Source: Flavobacterium sp. AED
GTDB taxonomy: Bacteria > Bacteroidota > Bacteroidia > Flavobacteriales > Flavobacteriaceae
DNA: 64,000 nucleotides
Direction of reading: 5' to 3'
Assembly: GCF_000812945.1 (NCBI RefSeq)
Contig: NZ_JSYM01000003.1
Coordinates: forward strand, 372,001 to 436,000
Shown here: positions 36,787-45,708 of the stretch, in pieces
Position numbering within the stretch: the first letter of the stretch is position 1
How the letters are laid out: every line of letters starts with the position of its first letter
The notes under the pieces: model-generated
Told to the model about the DNA's origin: nothing
Database searches by the model: none
Seen by the model: the letters and a program-made list of their open reading frames with translations, nothing else
Program-made: the position numbers and the translations under genes

Positions 36787-37296
36787 TTATTTGATTATTT
36801 TTTTCCAATTACTCTCTGCTTTTGACTTTAAATTAGCTTGGTCTTTATTCCAACTTTTCAATGTATTATTGAAATAAGCATTATAAAATAAATATAATTT
36901 TTCGTCAATAATTTTAAAAGTATCTGGGTTAATCTCGACTTTTTCTCCTGAGTCCCCCATCGCATAAGCGCACCAACCTCCAAATTGTGGTTCATATTTC
37001 AAAGGATTTTTTAAGAAATACTCTTTATTTACAGGCATTGAAAAATTATATGTCACCCCTTCGTATGTTGCTGTCAGTTCTTTTTTTCCCTTTACGGCTT
37101 TCCCTTGTTTAAAATAAGCTACTGGATCGTAGCCTTGTATGGCAACTTTACGTTCTAAATTGAAATGAGTTAATCGACTATTTTCGGTTTGCGCAAATGT
37201 TGATAATGAAATAAAGACAACAAATAGATATAGAATCTGTTTTTTGCTTACAAGTTTAAAACTATTTTTTTGGCCTTTGTGATTTTTTGACTTCAT
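36787..37296 (-). CDS. YHS domain secreted protein
   Basis: The 169-residue protein has a signal-type hydrophobic segment at about 18-35 (KKQILYLFVVFISLSTFAQ), then a YHS domain: VAIQGYDPVAYFKQGKAVKG, YNFSMPVNKEYFLKNPLKYEPQFGGWCAYAM. YHS domains are small metal-linked modules; the form FGGWCAYAMG is common in flavobacterial periplasmic proteins. It is the first gene of the run reaching to the M28 gene and has an upstream -7 box. Confidence 0.87.
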   Translation of the reverse strand: MKSKNHKGQKNSFKLVSKKQILYLFVVFISLSTFAQTENSRLTHFNLERKVAIQGYDPVAYFKQGKAVKGKKELTATYEGVTYNFSMPVNKEYFLKNPLKYEPQFGGWCAYAMGDSGEKVEINPDTFKIIDEKLYLFYNAYFNNTLKSWNKDQANLKSKAESNWKKIIK

Positions 37297-37337
37297 TGTA
37301 TTTTAATTTAAAAATGATACTTCGTTTATTTCTTAAA

Positions 37338-37345
37338 CAAAGATA
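37338..37345 (-). promoter_or_regulatory. -7 element for the YHS-to-M28 gene run
   Basis: The minus strand reads TATCTTTG, an exact TAnnTTTG match, 41 bases before the YHS ATG. No TTG is at the -33 distance. It separates this run from the Crp/Fnr gene upstream. Confidence 0.5.
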
Positions 37346-37403
37346 TTTAGAATCAAAAAAGCCATTTGTCAGCTACTTTACAATAGATACGAAATAATTG
37401 AAA

Positions 37404-38081
37404 CTACAGTTTTGAAATGTCCGAGATAATGATTTCTTTTCGGTTATAAATCAGTGTTCCGTTAGTTTCCATTTCATTTAGCAATTGAGTCGCAGTCTGT
37501 CTTGAAGTACAAATAATCTGTGCAATGTCATTTTGTGTGAGATAATTTTCAATCACGACTTTATTATCTACTCTTTTACCTTCTTTTTCAGCCCAATCTT
37601 TTAGAAACTGAAACAATCTGGTTTTTGCATCTTTAGAAATCAAATTAGAATAACTATTCTTGATGCGTTTCATTTTTAAACCTACAAATTTGGTATAAGA
37701 AAGTGCCAAACTAGGATTTCGCAACAATAAATCCTCGAAATCTGACATTAGAAAGCTACAAATAGCCACATCATCAGAAAGTACTTTTGCATATTCATTT
37801 GCTTCATCATCGGCTTCTAAAGTCAGTTCCCCGAATAAATCCCCTTTTTGAATAATATCTTTTATCGTTTCATTTCCTTCTTCATCAACTGCTACAATTT
37901 TGATATTCCCTTTTTTCAGCAGAAAAATCCTTGGCACATCCGAAGAAGAAAAATAAATAATTTCGCCTTTTTTCGCTTTTTTAAAACCGGTAATAATGCA
38001 CAATTGTTTGATTTGTCCAAAACTCAATGTTCGAAACAATTTGTGATCGCGCAAATACCAATATTTTAAATCTTCGTACAT
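37404..38081 (-). CDS. Crp/Fnr family transcriptional regulator
   Basis: The protein has about 225 residues from the ATG at 38081. It has an N-terminal cyclic-nucleotide-type beta barrel (GEIIYFSSSDVPRIFLLKKGNIKI... and IQKGDLFGELTLE) and a C-terminal winged helix with YLTQNDIAQIICTSRQTATQLLNEME. No four-Cys Fe-S cluster set is seen, so it is not an oxygen-sensing FNR. A longer frame to 38141 overlaps the terminator hairpin at 38130-38161, so I rejected it. It sits just upstream of the YHS-to-M28 run, a possible target. Confidence 0.9.
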   Translation of the reverse strand: MYEDLKYWYLRDHKLFRTLSFGQIKQLCIITGFKKAKKGEIIYFSSSDVPRIFLLKKGNIKIVAVDEEGNETIKDIIQKGDLFGELTLEADDEANEYAKVLSDDVAICSFLMSDFEDLLLRNPSLALSYTKFVGLKMKRIKNSYSNLISKDAKTRLFQFLKDWAEKEGKRVDNKVVIENYLTQNDIAQIICTSRQTATQLLNEMETNGTLIYNRKEIIISDISKL

Positions 38082-38129
38082 GAAAGTAATTGTTTCAGTA
38101 AATGTATTAAAAAAATGACTTAAAAAACA

Positions 38130-38161
38130 AAACCCTTTCAAATCATAACTTGAAAGGGTTT
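38130..38161 (-). terminator. terminator after the acyl-CoA dehydrogenase gene
   Basis: A perfect 12-bp stem (AAACCCTTTCAA with TTGAAAGGGTTT) has an 8-base loop; on the minus strand it is followed by TGTTTTTTAAG. Confidence 0.85.
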
Positions 38162-38182
38162 AAAAATTTAATACAATTTTAT

Positions 38183-39322
38183 CTACGAAACTAATGTTCT
38201 TGAAATCACAATACGCTGAATTTCAGAAGTCCCCTCATATATTTGAGTGATTTTGGCATCACGCATCATACGTTCTACATGATACTCGGCAACATAGCCA
38301 TTCCCACCGTGAATTTGAACTGCTTCAATAGTCGTATCCATAGCGGTTTGTGAAGCAAATAACTTAGCCATTGCTCCAGATTGAGAAATATCCATTCCCA
38401 AGTCTTTTTCAGATGCCGCTTTAAAACACAACATTCTGGCAGCCATAATTTGAGTTGCCATATCCGCTAATTTAAAAGCAATCGCTTGGTGTTTGAAAAT
38501 TTCTTTCCCAAAAGCTTTACGTTCTTGAGAATATTTCAAAGCCAACTCATAAGCACCAGTGGCAATTCCCAATGCTTGAGAAGCAATTCCTATTCTTCCG
38601 CCGTTTAGTACACTCATCGCAAAATTAAATCCAAATCCGTCTGCTCCAATTCGGTTTTCCTTTGGTACTTTAACATCATTAAACATTAACGAATGGGTAT
38701 CTGAACCACGAATTCCCATTTTTTTCTCTTTTGGACCAATATCAAAACCTGCCCAACCTTTTTCAACTATAAATGCATTAATTCCTTTATGTCCTTTTTC
38801 AACATCAGTTTGAGCAATTACAATATAGGTAGATGCCGAAGATCCATTAGTAATCCAGTTCTTGGTTCCATTCAATAAATAATAATCTCCCTTATCGATT
38901 GCCGTTGTTTTTTGCGAAGTCGCATCAGAACCTGCTTCAGGCTCAGACAAACAAAAAGCGCCAATTACATCTCCTTTGGCAAGAGGAACTAAGTATTTCA
39001 TTTTTTGTTCTTCATTGCAATACTTTTCTAAACCTGCACAAACCAAAGAGTTATTTACAGACATTACCACTGCCGAAGATGCATCTACTTTAGCAATTTC
39101 AGTAATCGCCAAAACATAAGAAACGCTATCCAATCCGGAACCGCCATATTTAGGATCCACCATCATTCCTAAAAAACCAAGCTCCGCCATTTTTTTCACC
39201 TGTTCCGTTGGAAATTTAGAGAATTCATCTCTTTCAATAACACCTGGCAATAATTCGTTTTGAGCAAAATCTTTAGCTGCTTGCTGAATCATTAACTGCT
39301 CCTCGGTTAGATTAAAATCCAT
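38183..39322 (-). CDS. acyl-CoA dehydrogenase
   Basis: The 379-residue flavoprotein has the standard order: helical N-domain, AFCLSEPEAGSDA (FAD/substrate contact near 127-139), YLLNGTKNWITNG, a second helical domain, and the catalytic Glu in QIYEGTSEIQR (near residue 363). It resembles short-chain/butyryl-CoA dehydrogenases and oxidises acyl-CoA for beta-oxidation or branched-chain degradation. An exact -7 box (TATCTTTG, minus strand) at 39502-39509 may start transcription, giving a leader of about 170 bases. Confidence 0.94.
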   Translation of the reverse strand: MDFNLTEEQLMIQQAAKDFAQNELLPGVIERDEFSKFPTEQVKKMAELGFLGMMVDPKYGGSGLDSVSYVLAITEIAKVDASSAVVMSVNNSLVCAGLEKYCNEEQKMKYLVPLAKGDVIGAFCLSEPEAGSDATSQKTTAIDKGDYYLLNGTKNWITNGSSASTYIVIAQTDVEKGHKGINAFIVEKGWAGFDIGPKEKKMGIRGSDTHSLMFNDVKVPKENRIGADGFGFNFAMSVLNGGRIGIASQALGIATGAYELALKYSQERKAFGKEIFKHQAIAFKLADMATQIMAARMLCFKAASEKDLGMDISQSGAMAKLFASQTAMDTTIEAVQIHGGNGYVAEYHVERMMRDAKITQIYEGTSEIQRIVISRTLVS

Positions 39323-39501
39323 AACTATATATTGTTTATTTTATTAAAATTTCAACTCTACAAATAAAAGTAAAATTACTCAATTACAATCCTTAAATTT
39401 ACAGCTTAAGAATTTTTTTTATATATTTTACTTTTCGTTTTAAAATTGACGATTGTTTTGATTTGCTTCCATTAAATTACTTTTTATTTAAAAAAAGCAT
39501 C

Positions 39502-39509
39502 CAAAGATA
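39502..39509 (-). promoter_or_regulatory. possible -7 element for the acyl-CoA dehydrogenase
   Basis: TATCTTTG on the minus strand, exact, but 179 bases from the ATG and without a -33 TTG. Confidence 0.3.
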
Positions 39510-39529
39510 CTTTTTTATTATGAAATTAC

Positions 39530-39537
39530 TAATTTTG
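39530..39537 (+). promoter_or_regulatory. possible -7 element for anmK
   Basis: TAATTTTG, 17 bases before the ATG at 39555. Divergent from the element at 39502-39509. Confidence 0.35.
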
Positions 39538-39554
39538 ATTTAGAATTTTATTCA

Positions 39555-40625
39555 ATGAAGGAAGATTACTATAACGTTATCGGAGTAATGTCAGGAACTT
39601 CGCTTGACGGAGTCGATTTAGCACATATTCAATTTAGTGTAAAGAACAATAAATGGACTTTCGAAATTCTTGAAAGCGAAACTATTGCCTATGGTTTAAG
39701 CTGGATAAAAAGTCTAAAATCTGCGGTGGATTACTCTAAAGTACAGCTCGAAAAATTAAATCAGGATTACACCCACCTTCTCGCTTCCATTATTGCTGCT
39801 TTTATCGAAAAACATAAAATCGAAAACCTGGATGCCGTTTGTTCGCATGGACATACTATTTTACATCAACCACAGAATGGGTTTACGCTTCAAATTGGGA
39901 ATTTATCCGAAATCGCTACTTTAATTCACCAAACGGTAGTCTGCGACTTTAGAGTACAAGATGTCCAACTTGGCGGTCAAGGTGCTCCTTTAGTTCCTAT
40001 TGGTGACCGAATATTATTTCCTGAATACGATTATTGCATGAATTTAGGTGGTTTTTCGAATGTATCTTTTGAACAAGACAAGCAACGAATTGCCTTTGAT
40101 ATTTCACCGGTAAACACCGTTTTAAATTTTTACGCTAATCAATTGGGATTCGATTATGATGATAAAGGGACCATTTCTAGAACTGGAAAAATCGACACTA
40201 ATTTGCTACAAGAATTAAATGCTTTGGATTTTTACCAAAAAAAATATCCTAAATCATTGGGTTTTGAATTTGTAAAAGAAACCGTTTTACCTTTAATCGA
40301 AAGTTTTGAAATTACTATTGAAGACAAATTATGCACGTTTACTGAACATGTAGCGCTACAGATTGCTTTGGCTTTGCCTAATAAAAACGGAAGTCTTTAT
40401 ATAACTGGCGGTGGCGCCTACAATGATTTTCTTATCGAACGTATTCAATTCTATTTACCGGAAATGAAAATCATAATTCCGTCAGCTAAAATTCTGGAAT
40501 TCAAAGAAGCGTTGATTTTTGCGTTGCTTGGCGTATTAAAATTACGAGGAGAAATCAATGTTTTGAGCAGCGTTACGGGTGCTAAAATGGATCACAGCTC
40601 TGGAAATATTTATTACTCAAAATAA
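39555..40625 (+). CDS. anmK: anhydro-N-acetylmuramic acid kinase
   Basis: The 356-residue protein starts with the AnmK phosphate-binding motif GVMSGTSLDGVDLA (9-22) and has DFRVQDVQLGGQGAPLVP (about 135-152), NLGGFSN and a late YITGGGAYNDFLIERI. It phosphorylates anhydro-MurNAc to MurNAc-6-P in cell-wall recycling, which fits with mpl elsewhere in the window. Confidence 0.94.
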   Translation: MKEDYYNVIGVMSGTSLDGVDLAHIQFSVKNNKWTFEILESETIAYGLSWIKSLKSAVDYSKVQLEKLNQDYTHLLASIIAAFIEKHKIENLDAVCSHGHTILHQPQNGFTLQIGNLSEIATLIHQTVVCDFRVQDVQLGGQGAPLVPIGDRILFPEYDYCMNLGGFSNVSFEQDKQRIAFDISPVNTVLNFYANQLGFDYDDKGTISRTGKIDTNLLQELNALDFYQKKYPKSLGFEFVKETVLPLIESFEITIEDKLCTFTEHVALQIALALPNKNGSLYITGGGAYNDFLIERIQFYLPEMKIIIPSAKILEFKEALIFALLGVLKLRGEINVLSSVTGAKMDHSSGNIYYSK

Positions 40626-40660
40626 TATCAAAAATACATAATTCGCATTATTCTATTTTT

Positions 40661-40668
40661 TATATTTG
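40661..40668 (+). promoter_or_regulatory. -7 element of the amino-acid dehydrogenase promoter
   Basis: TATATTTG, exact, 24 bases before the ATG at 40693. Confidence 0.5.
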
Positions 40669-40692
40669 TCAAAATTAAACATATCGCAATAA

Positions 40693-41919
40693 ATGAAAGA
40701 TTTATTAAAGAAATTCGAAAATAAAGAACCTGAGATAGTTTTCCATTGGAAAGATGCTGAAACAGAAGCCGAAGGTTGGACTGTGATTAATTCTCTTCGT
40801 GGTGGCGCTGCTGGCGGCGGAACTCGTATGAGAAAAGGATTGGATATGAATGAAGTTTTGTCTTTGGCAAAAACAATGGAAGTGAAATTTTCGGTTTCAG
40901 GACCTGCTATTGGCGGTGCTAAATCCGGAATTAATTTTGACCCAAATGACCCAAGAAAAAAAGGCGTTTTGCAACGTTGGTACAAAGCAGTTTCTCCTTT
41001 ATTGAAAAGTTATTACGGAACCGGAGGCGATTTGAATGTGGATGAAATTCATGAAGTTATCCCCATGACGGAAGAATGTGGTGTTTGGCATCCACAAGAA
41101 GGCGTTTTTAATGGACATTTCAAACCTACCGAAGCAGATAAAATCAACAGAATTGGTCAATTGCGTCAAGGTGTGGTTAAAGTAATTGAGAATCCAAAAT
41201 TCTCACCGGATGTTTCTCGAAAATATACCATTGCAGATATGATAACCGGTTTTGGCGTTGCCGAAGCAGTTCGTAATTATTACACTATTTATGGCGGCGA
41301 TGTAAAAGGCAAGAAAGCCATTGTTCAAGGCTTTGGAAATGTAGGATCAGCCGCAGCATTTTATTTGGCCGAAATGGGAGCAAAAATCATCGGTATTATT
41401 GATAGAGATGGCGGATTAATAAATGAAGAAGGTTTTACTTTTGAAGAAATAAAAGCATTATTCCTTGCTAAAGACGGAAACAAACTGGTTGCCGAAAACA
41501 TGATTCCTTTTGAAGAAATCAATAAAAAAATCTGGACAATCGGTGCTGAAATATTTACCCCTTGTGCAGCTTCCAGATTAGTGGCCCAATCTCAAATTGA
41601 TAGCTTGATCGCTAATGGTCTTGAAGTAATTTCATGTGGTGCTAATGTTCCTTTTGCAGACAAAGAAATATTTTTCGGTCCAATTATGGAAGATGTAGAT
41701 CATAAAGTGAGTTTGATTCCTGATTTTATTTCTAATTGTGGAATGGCTCGCGTTTTTGCTTATTTCATGGAAAAGAAAGTACAAATGACGGATGAAGCTA
41801 TCTTTCAAGACACATCAGAAACCATTAAAAAGGCAATTGAAAAAGCACATGATTTGAATCCAAGCAAAACAAATATTAGTGCCACTGCTTTCGAAATTGC
41901 ATTGAAACAGCTTACTTAA
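40693..41919 (+). CDS. Glu/Leu/Phe/Val dehydrogenase family protein
   Basis: The 408-residue protein has the catalytic lysine region GPAIGGAKSGINFDP (near 74-88), a dinucleotide fold with VQGFGNVGSAAAFYLAEMGAKI, and the EVISCGANVPF segment. It performs reversible oxidative deamination of an amino acid with NAD(P)+. Which amino acid cannot be decided from motifs; the length is a little below typical hexameric glutamate dehydrogenases. It has its own -7 box and a terminator. Confidence 0.9.
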   Translation: MKDLLKKFENKEPEIVFHWKDAETEAEGWTVINSLRGGAAGGGTRMRKGLDMNEVLSLAKTMEVKFSVSGPAIGGAKSGINFDPNDPRKKGVLQRWYKAVSPLLKSYYGTGGDLNVDEIHEVIPMTEECGVWHPQEGVFNGHFKPTEADKINRIGQLRQGVVKVIENPKFSPDVSRKYTIADMITGFGVAEAVRNYYTIYGGDVKGKKAIVQGFGNVGSAAAFYLAEMGAKIIGIIDRDGGLINEEGFTFEEIKALFLAKDGNKLVAENMIPFEEINKKIWTIGAEIFTPCAASRLVAQSQIDSLIANGLEVISCGANVPFADKEIFFGPIMEDVDHKVSLIPDFISNCGMARVFAYFMEKKVQMTDEAIFQDTSETIKKAIEKAHDLNPSKTNISATAFEIALKQLT

Positions 41920-41949
41920 AAAATAGCATTCATAAAACATATTGGAACT

Positions 41950-41985
41950 GGGATTAAGTAGATTATTCAACATCTATTTAATCCC
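41950..41985 (+). terminator. terminator after the amino-acid dehydrogenase
   Basis: The stem GGGATTAAGTAGA pairs with TCTATTTAATCCC (one G-T pair) over a 10-base loop and is followed by TTTTCTTATTTC. Confidence 0.8.
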
Positions 41986-42112
41986 TTTTCTTATTTCTAA
42001 TTTTAAATAAAAGCAAACTTATTTATATTCCCTCAGTAGCTTTTTACTCTTGACAATTTTTAGTACTTTTCAACGTTTTTTAGTAATACACTTTTTTAAA
42101 TTTAAAATACAA

Positions 42113-43012
42113 ATGAGTTCCACCATTTCATCAGACCAAAAGAAATCTTTAGCAATATCAATTCTTTTGTATGCGACAATGTTGTTAATTTTATTTTTCA
42201 TACGCTTTTGGCCACCAGCAAACTTGGCTGAACTTGCCGGAGGTGGTGGAGGTGGCGGCGTTACCGTTAATTTTGGAGATAGCGATTTAGGATCTGGAGC
42301 GAATTATAAAAGCGAAGTGCTGCAAGTAAAAAATCAAACCAAACAAACACCAACAAAAACAATACCTCAAGAAGCTATCTTATCCCAGGAAAACAGTACC
42401 GAAGAAAGTGTTGTCATTCCTCAAAAAGAAAAACCTAAAAAACCAATAACTGTTGTAAAGGAAGAACCTAAACCGGTGGTTGTAAAACCTAAAGTTTCCA
42501 ATAATACTAACGATGCGTTATCCAGTATTCTAAAAGGTTCCAATAAAGGTGGTGATGGCGATGACAAAGCTGCCGGAAATAAAGGAAAATCAAACGGAAG
42601 TTTAAGTTCTAATGGTTATTACGGAACTGGAGGTTCCGGTGGAGGAACAGGTGGCGGAAATGGCACTGGAAACGGAATAGGGACTGGTAGTGGATATGGC
42701 TCTGGAAGTGGAGGAGGAAACGGAAGTGGTTCCGGAGGCGGTAGCGGTTACTCCTTAGGAAACAGAAAAGCAGTTTCTAAACCAGCACCTAAATACACCT
42801 GTAACGAAGAAGGAAAAGTTGTTGTAGAAGTTTCTGTAGATAGAAATGGACGAACTATAAATGCAATTGCCGGTATAAAAGGAACCACTAATACAGCGCG
42901 ATGTTTGCTAGATCAAGCAAGAATCGCAGCGATGAATACTAAATGGGATGCCAGCAGTGATGCCCCGGAAAAACAAGTGGGCAAGATTGTTTACAATTTC
43001 AATTTAAATTAA
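42113..43012 (+). CDS. TonB-like energy transducer with glycine-rich linker
   Basis: The protein has about 299 residues from the ATG at 42113; a TTG-started frame from 42050 adds an unlikely extension. It has one N-terminal membrane anchor (SLAISILLYATMLLILFFI), a long low-complexity periplasmic spacer with Lys/Pro and Gly/Ser repeats (GGTGGGNGTGNG and similar), and a C-terminal TonB-like domain with GKVVVEVSVDRNGRTINA. It would couple proton-motive force from ExbB/ExbD to outer-membrane receptors such as SusC. exbD and exbB lie downstream in convergent orientation. Confidence 0.85.
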   Translation: MSSTISSDQKKSLAISILLYATMLLILFFIRFWPPANLAELAGGGGGGGVTVNFGDSDLGSGANYKSEVLQVKNQTKQTPTKTIPQEAILSQENSTEESVVIPQKEKPKKPITVVKEEPKPVVVKPKVSNNTNDALSSILKGSNKGGDGDDKAAGNKGKSNGSLSSNGYYGTGGSGGGTGGGNGTGNGIGTGSGYGSGSGGGNGSGSGGGSGYSLGNRKAVSKPAPKYTCNEEGKVVVEVSVDRNGRTINAIAGIKGTTNTARCLLDQARIAAMNTKWDASSDAPEKQVGKIVYNFNLN

Positions 43013-43033
43013 ATACCAATAATTTAAACATAA

Positions 43034-43065
43034 AAAAAATGCCTCGACTTATCGAGGCATTTTTT
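43034..43065. terminator. bidirectional terminator between the TonB-like gene and exbD
   Basis: The stem AAAAAATGCCTCGA pairs with TCGAGGCATTTTT over a CTTA loop; A and T tracts flank it on both sides. Confidence 0.88.
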
Positions 43066-43133
43066 ATATAATTTACAATCATCCGAAGAAAAATCTCAAC
43101 TATGCAATTGCTTATTAAAAACTCGCAATGACG

Positions 43134-43529
43134 TTACTTTGGACTGGTAGCAATCACAAACTTCAAATTATTTTTTACCCCTATTTGCAATACATCAACT
43201 AAGTCTTGCACTTGCAAATTAAATGGGATTCTCACGACAACCGTTTGATCCTTTTCACTATTCATTTTAGACATTAAAGTCGCCTCTAGTTCCTCAAATG
43301 CTACCGGTTGTTTGTCGATATAGAATTTCTTGTCTTCGGTAACTGACAAACTGATGTATTGCTTGTTGGTTTTCTCGTTAGCCTTAGCTTTTGGTAATGT
43401 CATTTTTATAACATTAGGATTAGCCAAAGTGGATATGATCAGGAAAAACAACAACAAGAAAAACATAATATCACTTAATGACGAAGTAGCCACTTCGGCA
43501 TGAAATCTTCTTTTTCGTTTTATAGACAT
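43134..43529 (-). CDS. exbD: ExbD/TolR family biopolymer transport protein
   Basis: The 131-residue protein has a basic cytoplasmic start (MSIKRKRRFHAEVATSSLSDIMFFLLLFFLIIST), a single membrane helix with the functional Asp20 (SDIMFF), and a periplasmic domain with YISLSVTEDKKFYIDKQPV. It works with ExbB to harvest the proton gradient. It starts one base after the exbB gene. Confidence 0.92.
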   Translation of the reverse strand: MSIKRKRRFHAEVATSSLSDIMFFLLLFFLIISTLANPNVIKMTLPKAKANEKTNKQYISLSVTEDKKFYIDKQPVAFEELEATLMSKMNSEKDQTVVVRIPFNLQVQDLVDVLQIGVKNNLKFVIATSPK

Positions 43530-43530
43530 G

Positions 43531-44226
43531 TTACGATCTTTGAATAATATTTACGAATTCCAGTATCTGTTTTTGAATTTTCAAAGCAAAATTATCAATT
43601 TTTCCGTTTAATAAGTGATATGCGCTATACGCAATAATACCAACTAATAATCCAGAACCACTACTGATCATTTTCTCGTATAAACCACCAGAGATATTAC
43701 CAATACTAATATTTTCAGTAACCGAAATACTATAAAATATTTTAATTACTCCTGAAATAGTTCCAATAAATCCTAAAGTTGGCGCAATCCCTGCAATAAG
43801 ACCTAATTGACCCAAATGCTTCTCCATTTCTCCAATTTCAATGTCGGCAGCGCGATCCATATTAGATTCAATTTCGGCAATAGGTCTGCCAATAACAAGA
43901 ATTCCTTCTTTAATAATGTTCCCGGAAGACGTGTTGCTTCTTTCAGCGATAGATCGAGCCAATTCCAAATTACCTGAATTTAGATTATCTCTTACATCTA
44001 ACATCAATCGGTGATCAATTTTCGATGCTTTATTAATATATAAAGTACGTTCTATAATCAAATAAAAAGTATAGAATAATAGGATTGAAATTGGGATTAA
44101 GAAGAACCCTCCTTTTAAAATAAATTCCAAAACAGAGATTTCAGTATTTGGTGCAATTTTCTCGATTACTACGTTTGACGCAGCATTAGCAATAGTGTCG
44201 GCCTGTAATTGTATAAAACTAAACAT
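43531..44226 (-). CDS. exbB: ExbB/MotA/TolQ family proton channel protein
   Basis: The 231-residue protein has three membrane segments and the conserved block HLGQLGLIAGIAPTLGFIGTISGVI (about 135-160), followed by YEKMISSGSGLLVGIIAYSAYHLL. It forms the pentameric channel around ExbD. The gene is first in the exbB-exbD pair; a near-match -7 (TATCTTTA, minus strand) occurs about 60 bases upstream of the ATG, around 44282-44289. Confidence 0.92.
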   Translation of the reverse strand: MFSFIQLQADTIANAASNVVIEKIAPNTEISVLEFILKGGFFLIPISILLFYTFYLIIERTLYINKASKIDHRLMLDVRDNLNSGNLELARSIAERSNTSSGNIIKEGILVIGRPIAEIESNMDRAADIEIGEMEKHLGQLGLIAGIAPTLGFIGTISGVIKIFYSISVTENISIGNISGGLYEKMISSGSGLLVGIIAYSAYHLLNGKIDNFALKIQKQILEFVNIIQRS

Positions 44227-44355
44227 ATATTATTATTGATTTTTACTCATTAATTCTAAAAATTATTTCAATTTTGCAATAAAGATACTTTTCGATGTAC
44301 TATTAAACTAAAAAAATCGAAAAATATTTTAAACAACTACTATTTTATTCAAAAA

Positions 44356-45591
44356 ATGAACTATCAGGAAACTATAAATTGGATGTTTAATCAACTCCCG
44401 ATGTACCAACTGCAGGGCGCTTCGGCCTATAAAAAAGATTTAACCAACACGCATTTACTAATAGATCATCTTGACAATCCTCAAGAAAAAATAAAATGCA
44501 TTCATGTTGCAGGAACTAACGGAAAAGGTTCTACCTCGCACATGCTGGCTTCCATACTACAGGAAGCGGGCTATAAAGTGGGATTATACACTTCTCCTCA
44601 TCTAAAAGATTTCCGGGAGCGCATCAAAATTAACGGAATGGAAATTTCTGAAGCATTTGTTACTGATTTTACAAATAAGCACAAAGCTTTTTTTGAAGCA
44701 AATGATATGAGTTTCTTTGAAATGACCGTTGGATTGGCTTTTGATTATTTTGCAAAAGAAAAAGTGGACATCACCATTATAGAAGTTGGAATGGGCGGAA
44801 GATTAGACGCTACCAATGTCATTACGCCACTTGTATCCGTTATTACAAATATTGGATTGGATCATACCCAATTTCTTGGCAACACACTTGAAGCTGTTGC
44901 TTTTGAAAAAGCGGGAATTATAAAACCAAACATTCCCGTAGTGATTGGAGAATATACTCCTGAAACCAAACCCGTTTTTTTGGCGAAAGCCAAAGAATGC
45001 AACTCCGAAATCTATTTTGCTTCCGATTCAATTACAGAAACCTATCCTTCTGATTTAATTGGCGATTATCAACTCCATAATAAAAAAACCGCAATACAAA
45101 CAATTGCTATTTTAAATGCGCAAAAAGAATTTAAAGTCTTCCAGGATGATATCAAATCTGGTTTGCTTCTGGTTGTAAAAAATACAGGACTTCAAGGAAG
45201 ATGGCAACAACTAGGTGAATCCCCAAAAGTTATTTGCGACACCGCACACAACAAAAACGGATTAGAAATTGTCATGAACCAGATTCAAAAAGAAACGTTC
45301 GAAAAACTACATATTGTACTTGGAATGGTCAATGACAAAGATTTAGATGAAGTTTTACCTTTATTCCCAAAGAATGCCATTTATTATTTCTGTAAACCAA
45401 ACATTCCCCGTGGTTTAGACGCTGCCATTTTACAAGAAAAAGCAAAAACACATCATCTTAATGGAAACACATATACCTCTGTAACAGACGCTTATGAGTC
45501 ATCTAAGAATACTGCCACAAAAAATGATTTTATCTTTATTGGTGGCAGTACGTTTGTAGTAGCTGAATTGCCTTTAAATAAAGGGATTTAA
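44356..45591 (+). CDS. folC: bifunctional folylpolyglutamate synthase / dihydrofolate synthase
   Basis: The 411-residue Mur-ligase-like enzyme has the ATP loop VAGTNGKGSTSHML (near 51-64), TSPHLKDFRERI, EVGMGGRLDATNVI, and a C-terminal DTAHNKNGLEI (near 296). These are the FolC signatures. It adds glutamate to dihydropteroate and to folates. The gene is divergent from exbB. Confidence 0.94.
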   Translation: MNYQETINWMFNQLPMYQLQGASAYKKDLTNTHLLIDHLDNPQEKIKCIHVAGTNGKGSTSHMLASILQEAGYKVGLYTSPHLKDFRERIKINGMEISEAFVTDFTNKHKAFFEANDMSFFEMTVGLAFDYFAKEKVDITIIEVGMGGRLDATNVITPLVSVITNIGLDHTQFLGNTLEAVAFEKAGIIKPNIPVVIGEYTPETKPVFLAKAKECNSEIYFASDSITETYPSDLIGDYQLHNKKTAIQTIAILNAQKEFKVFQDDIKSGLLLVVKNTGLQGRWQQLGESPKVICDTAHNKNGLEIVMNQIQKETFEKLHIVLGMVNDKDLDEVLPLFPKNAIYYFCKPNIPRGLDAAILQEKAKTHHLNGNTYTSVTDAYESSKNTATKNDFIFIGGSTFVVAELPLNKGI

Positions 45592-45708
45592 CTTTGCGCA
45601 ATAATTATCTTCAAAAATAAATTGTTTATTTCCGCAACTAATTGACTCATAATTAGTTAAATTTATGTGACTATTTTTATTCATTAATCACTTAATTCTT
45701 AAACTATT

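Noticed and set aside
42630-42760. GGA/GGT-rich repeat in the TonB-like gene as a mobile or CRISPR-like repeat
   Set aside because: It encodes the Gly/Ser linker of the protein, with irregular spacing.
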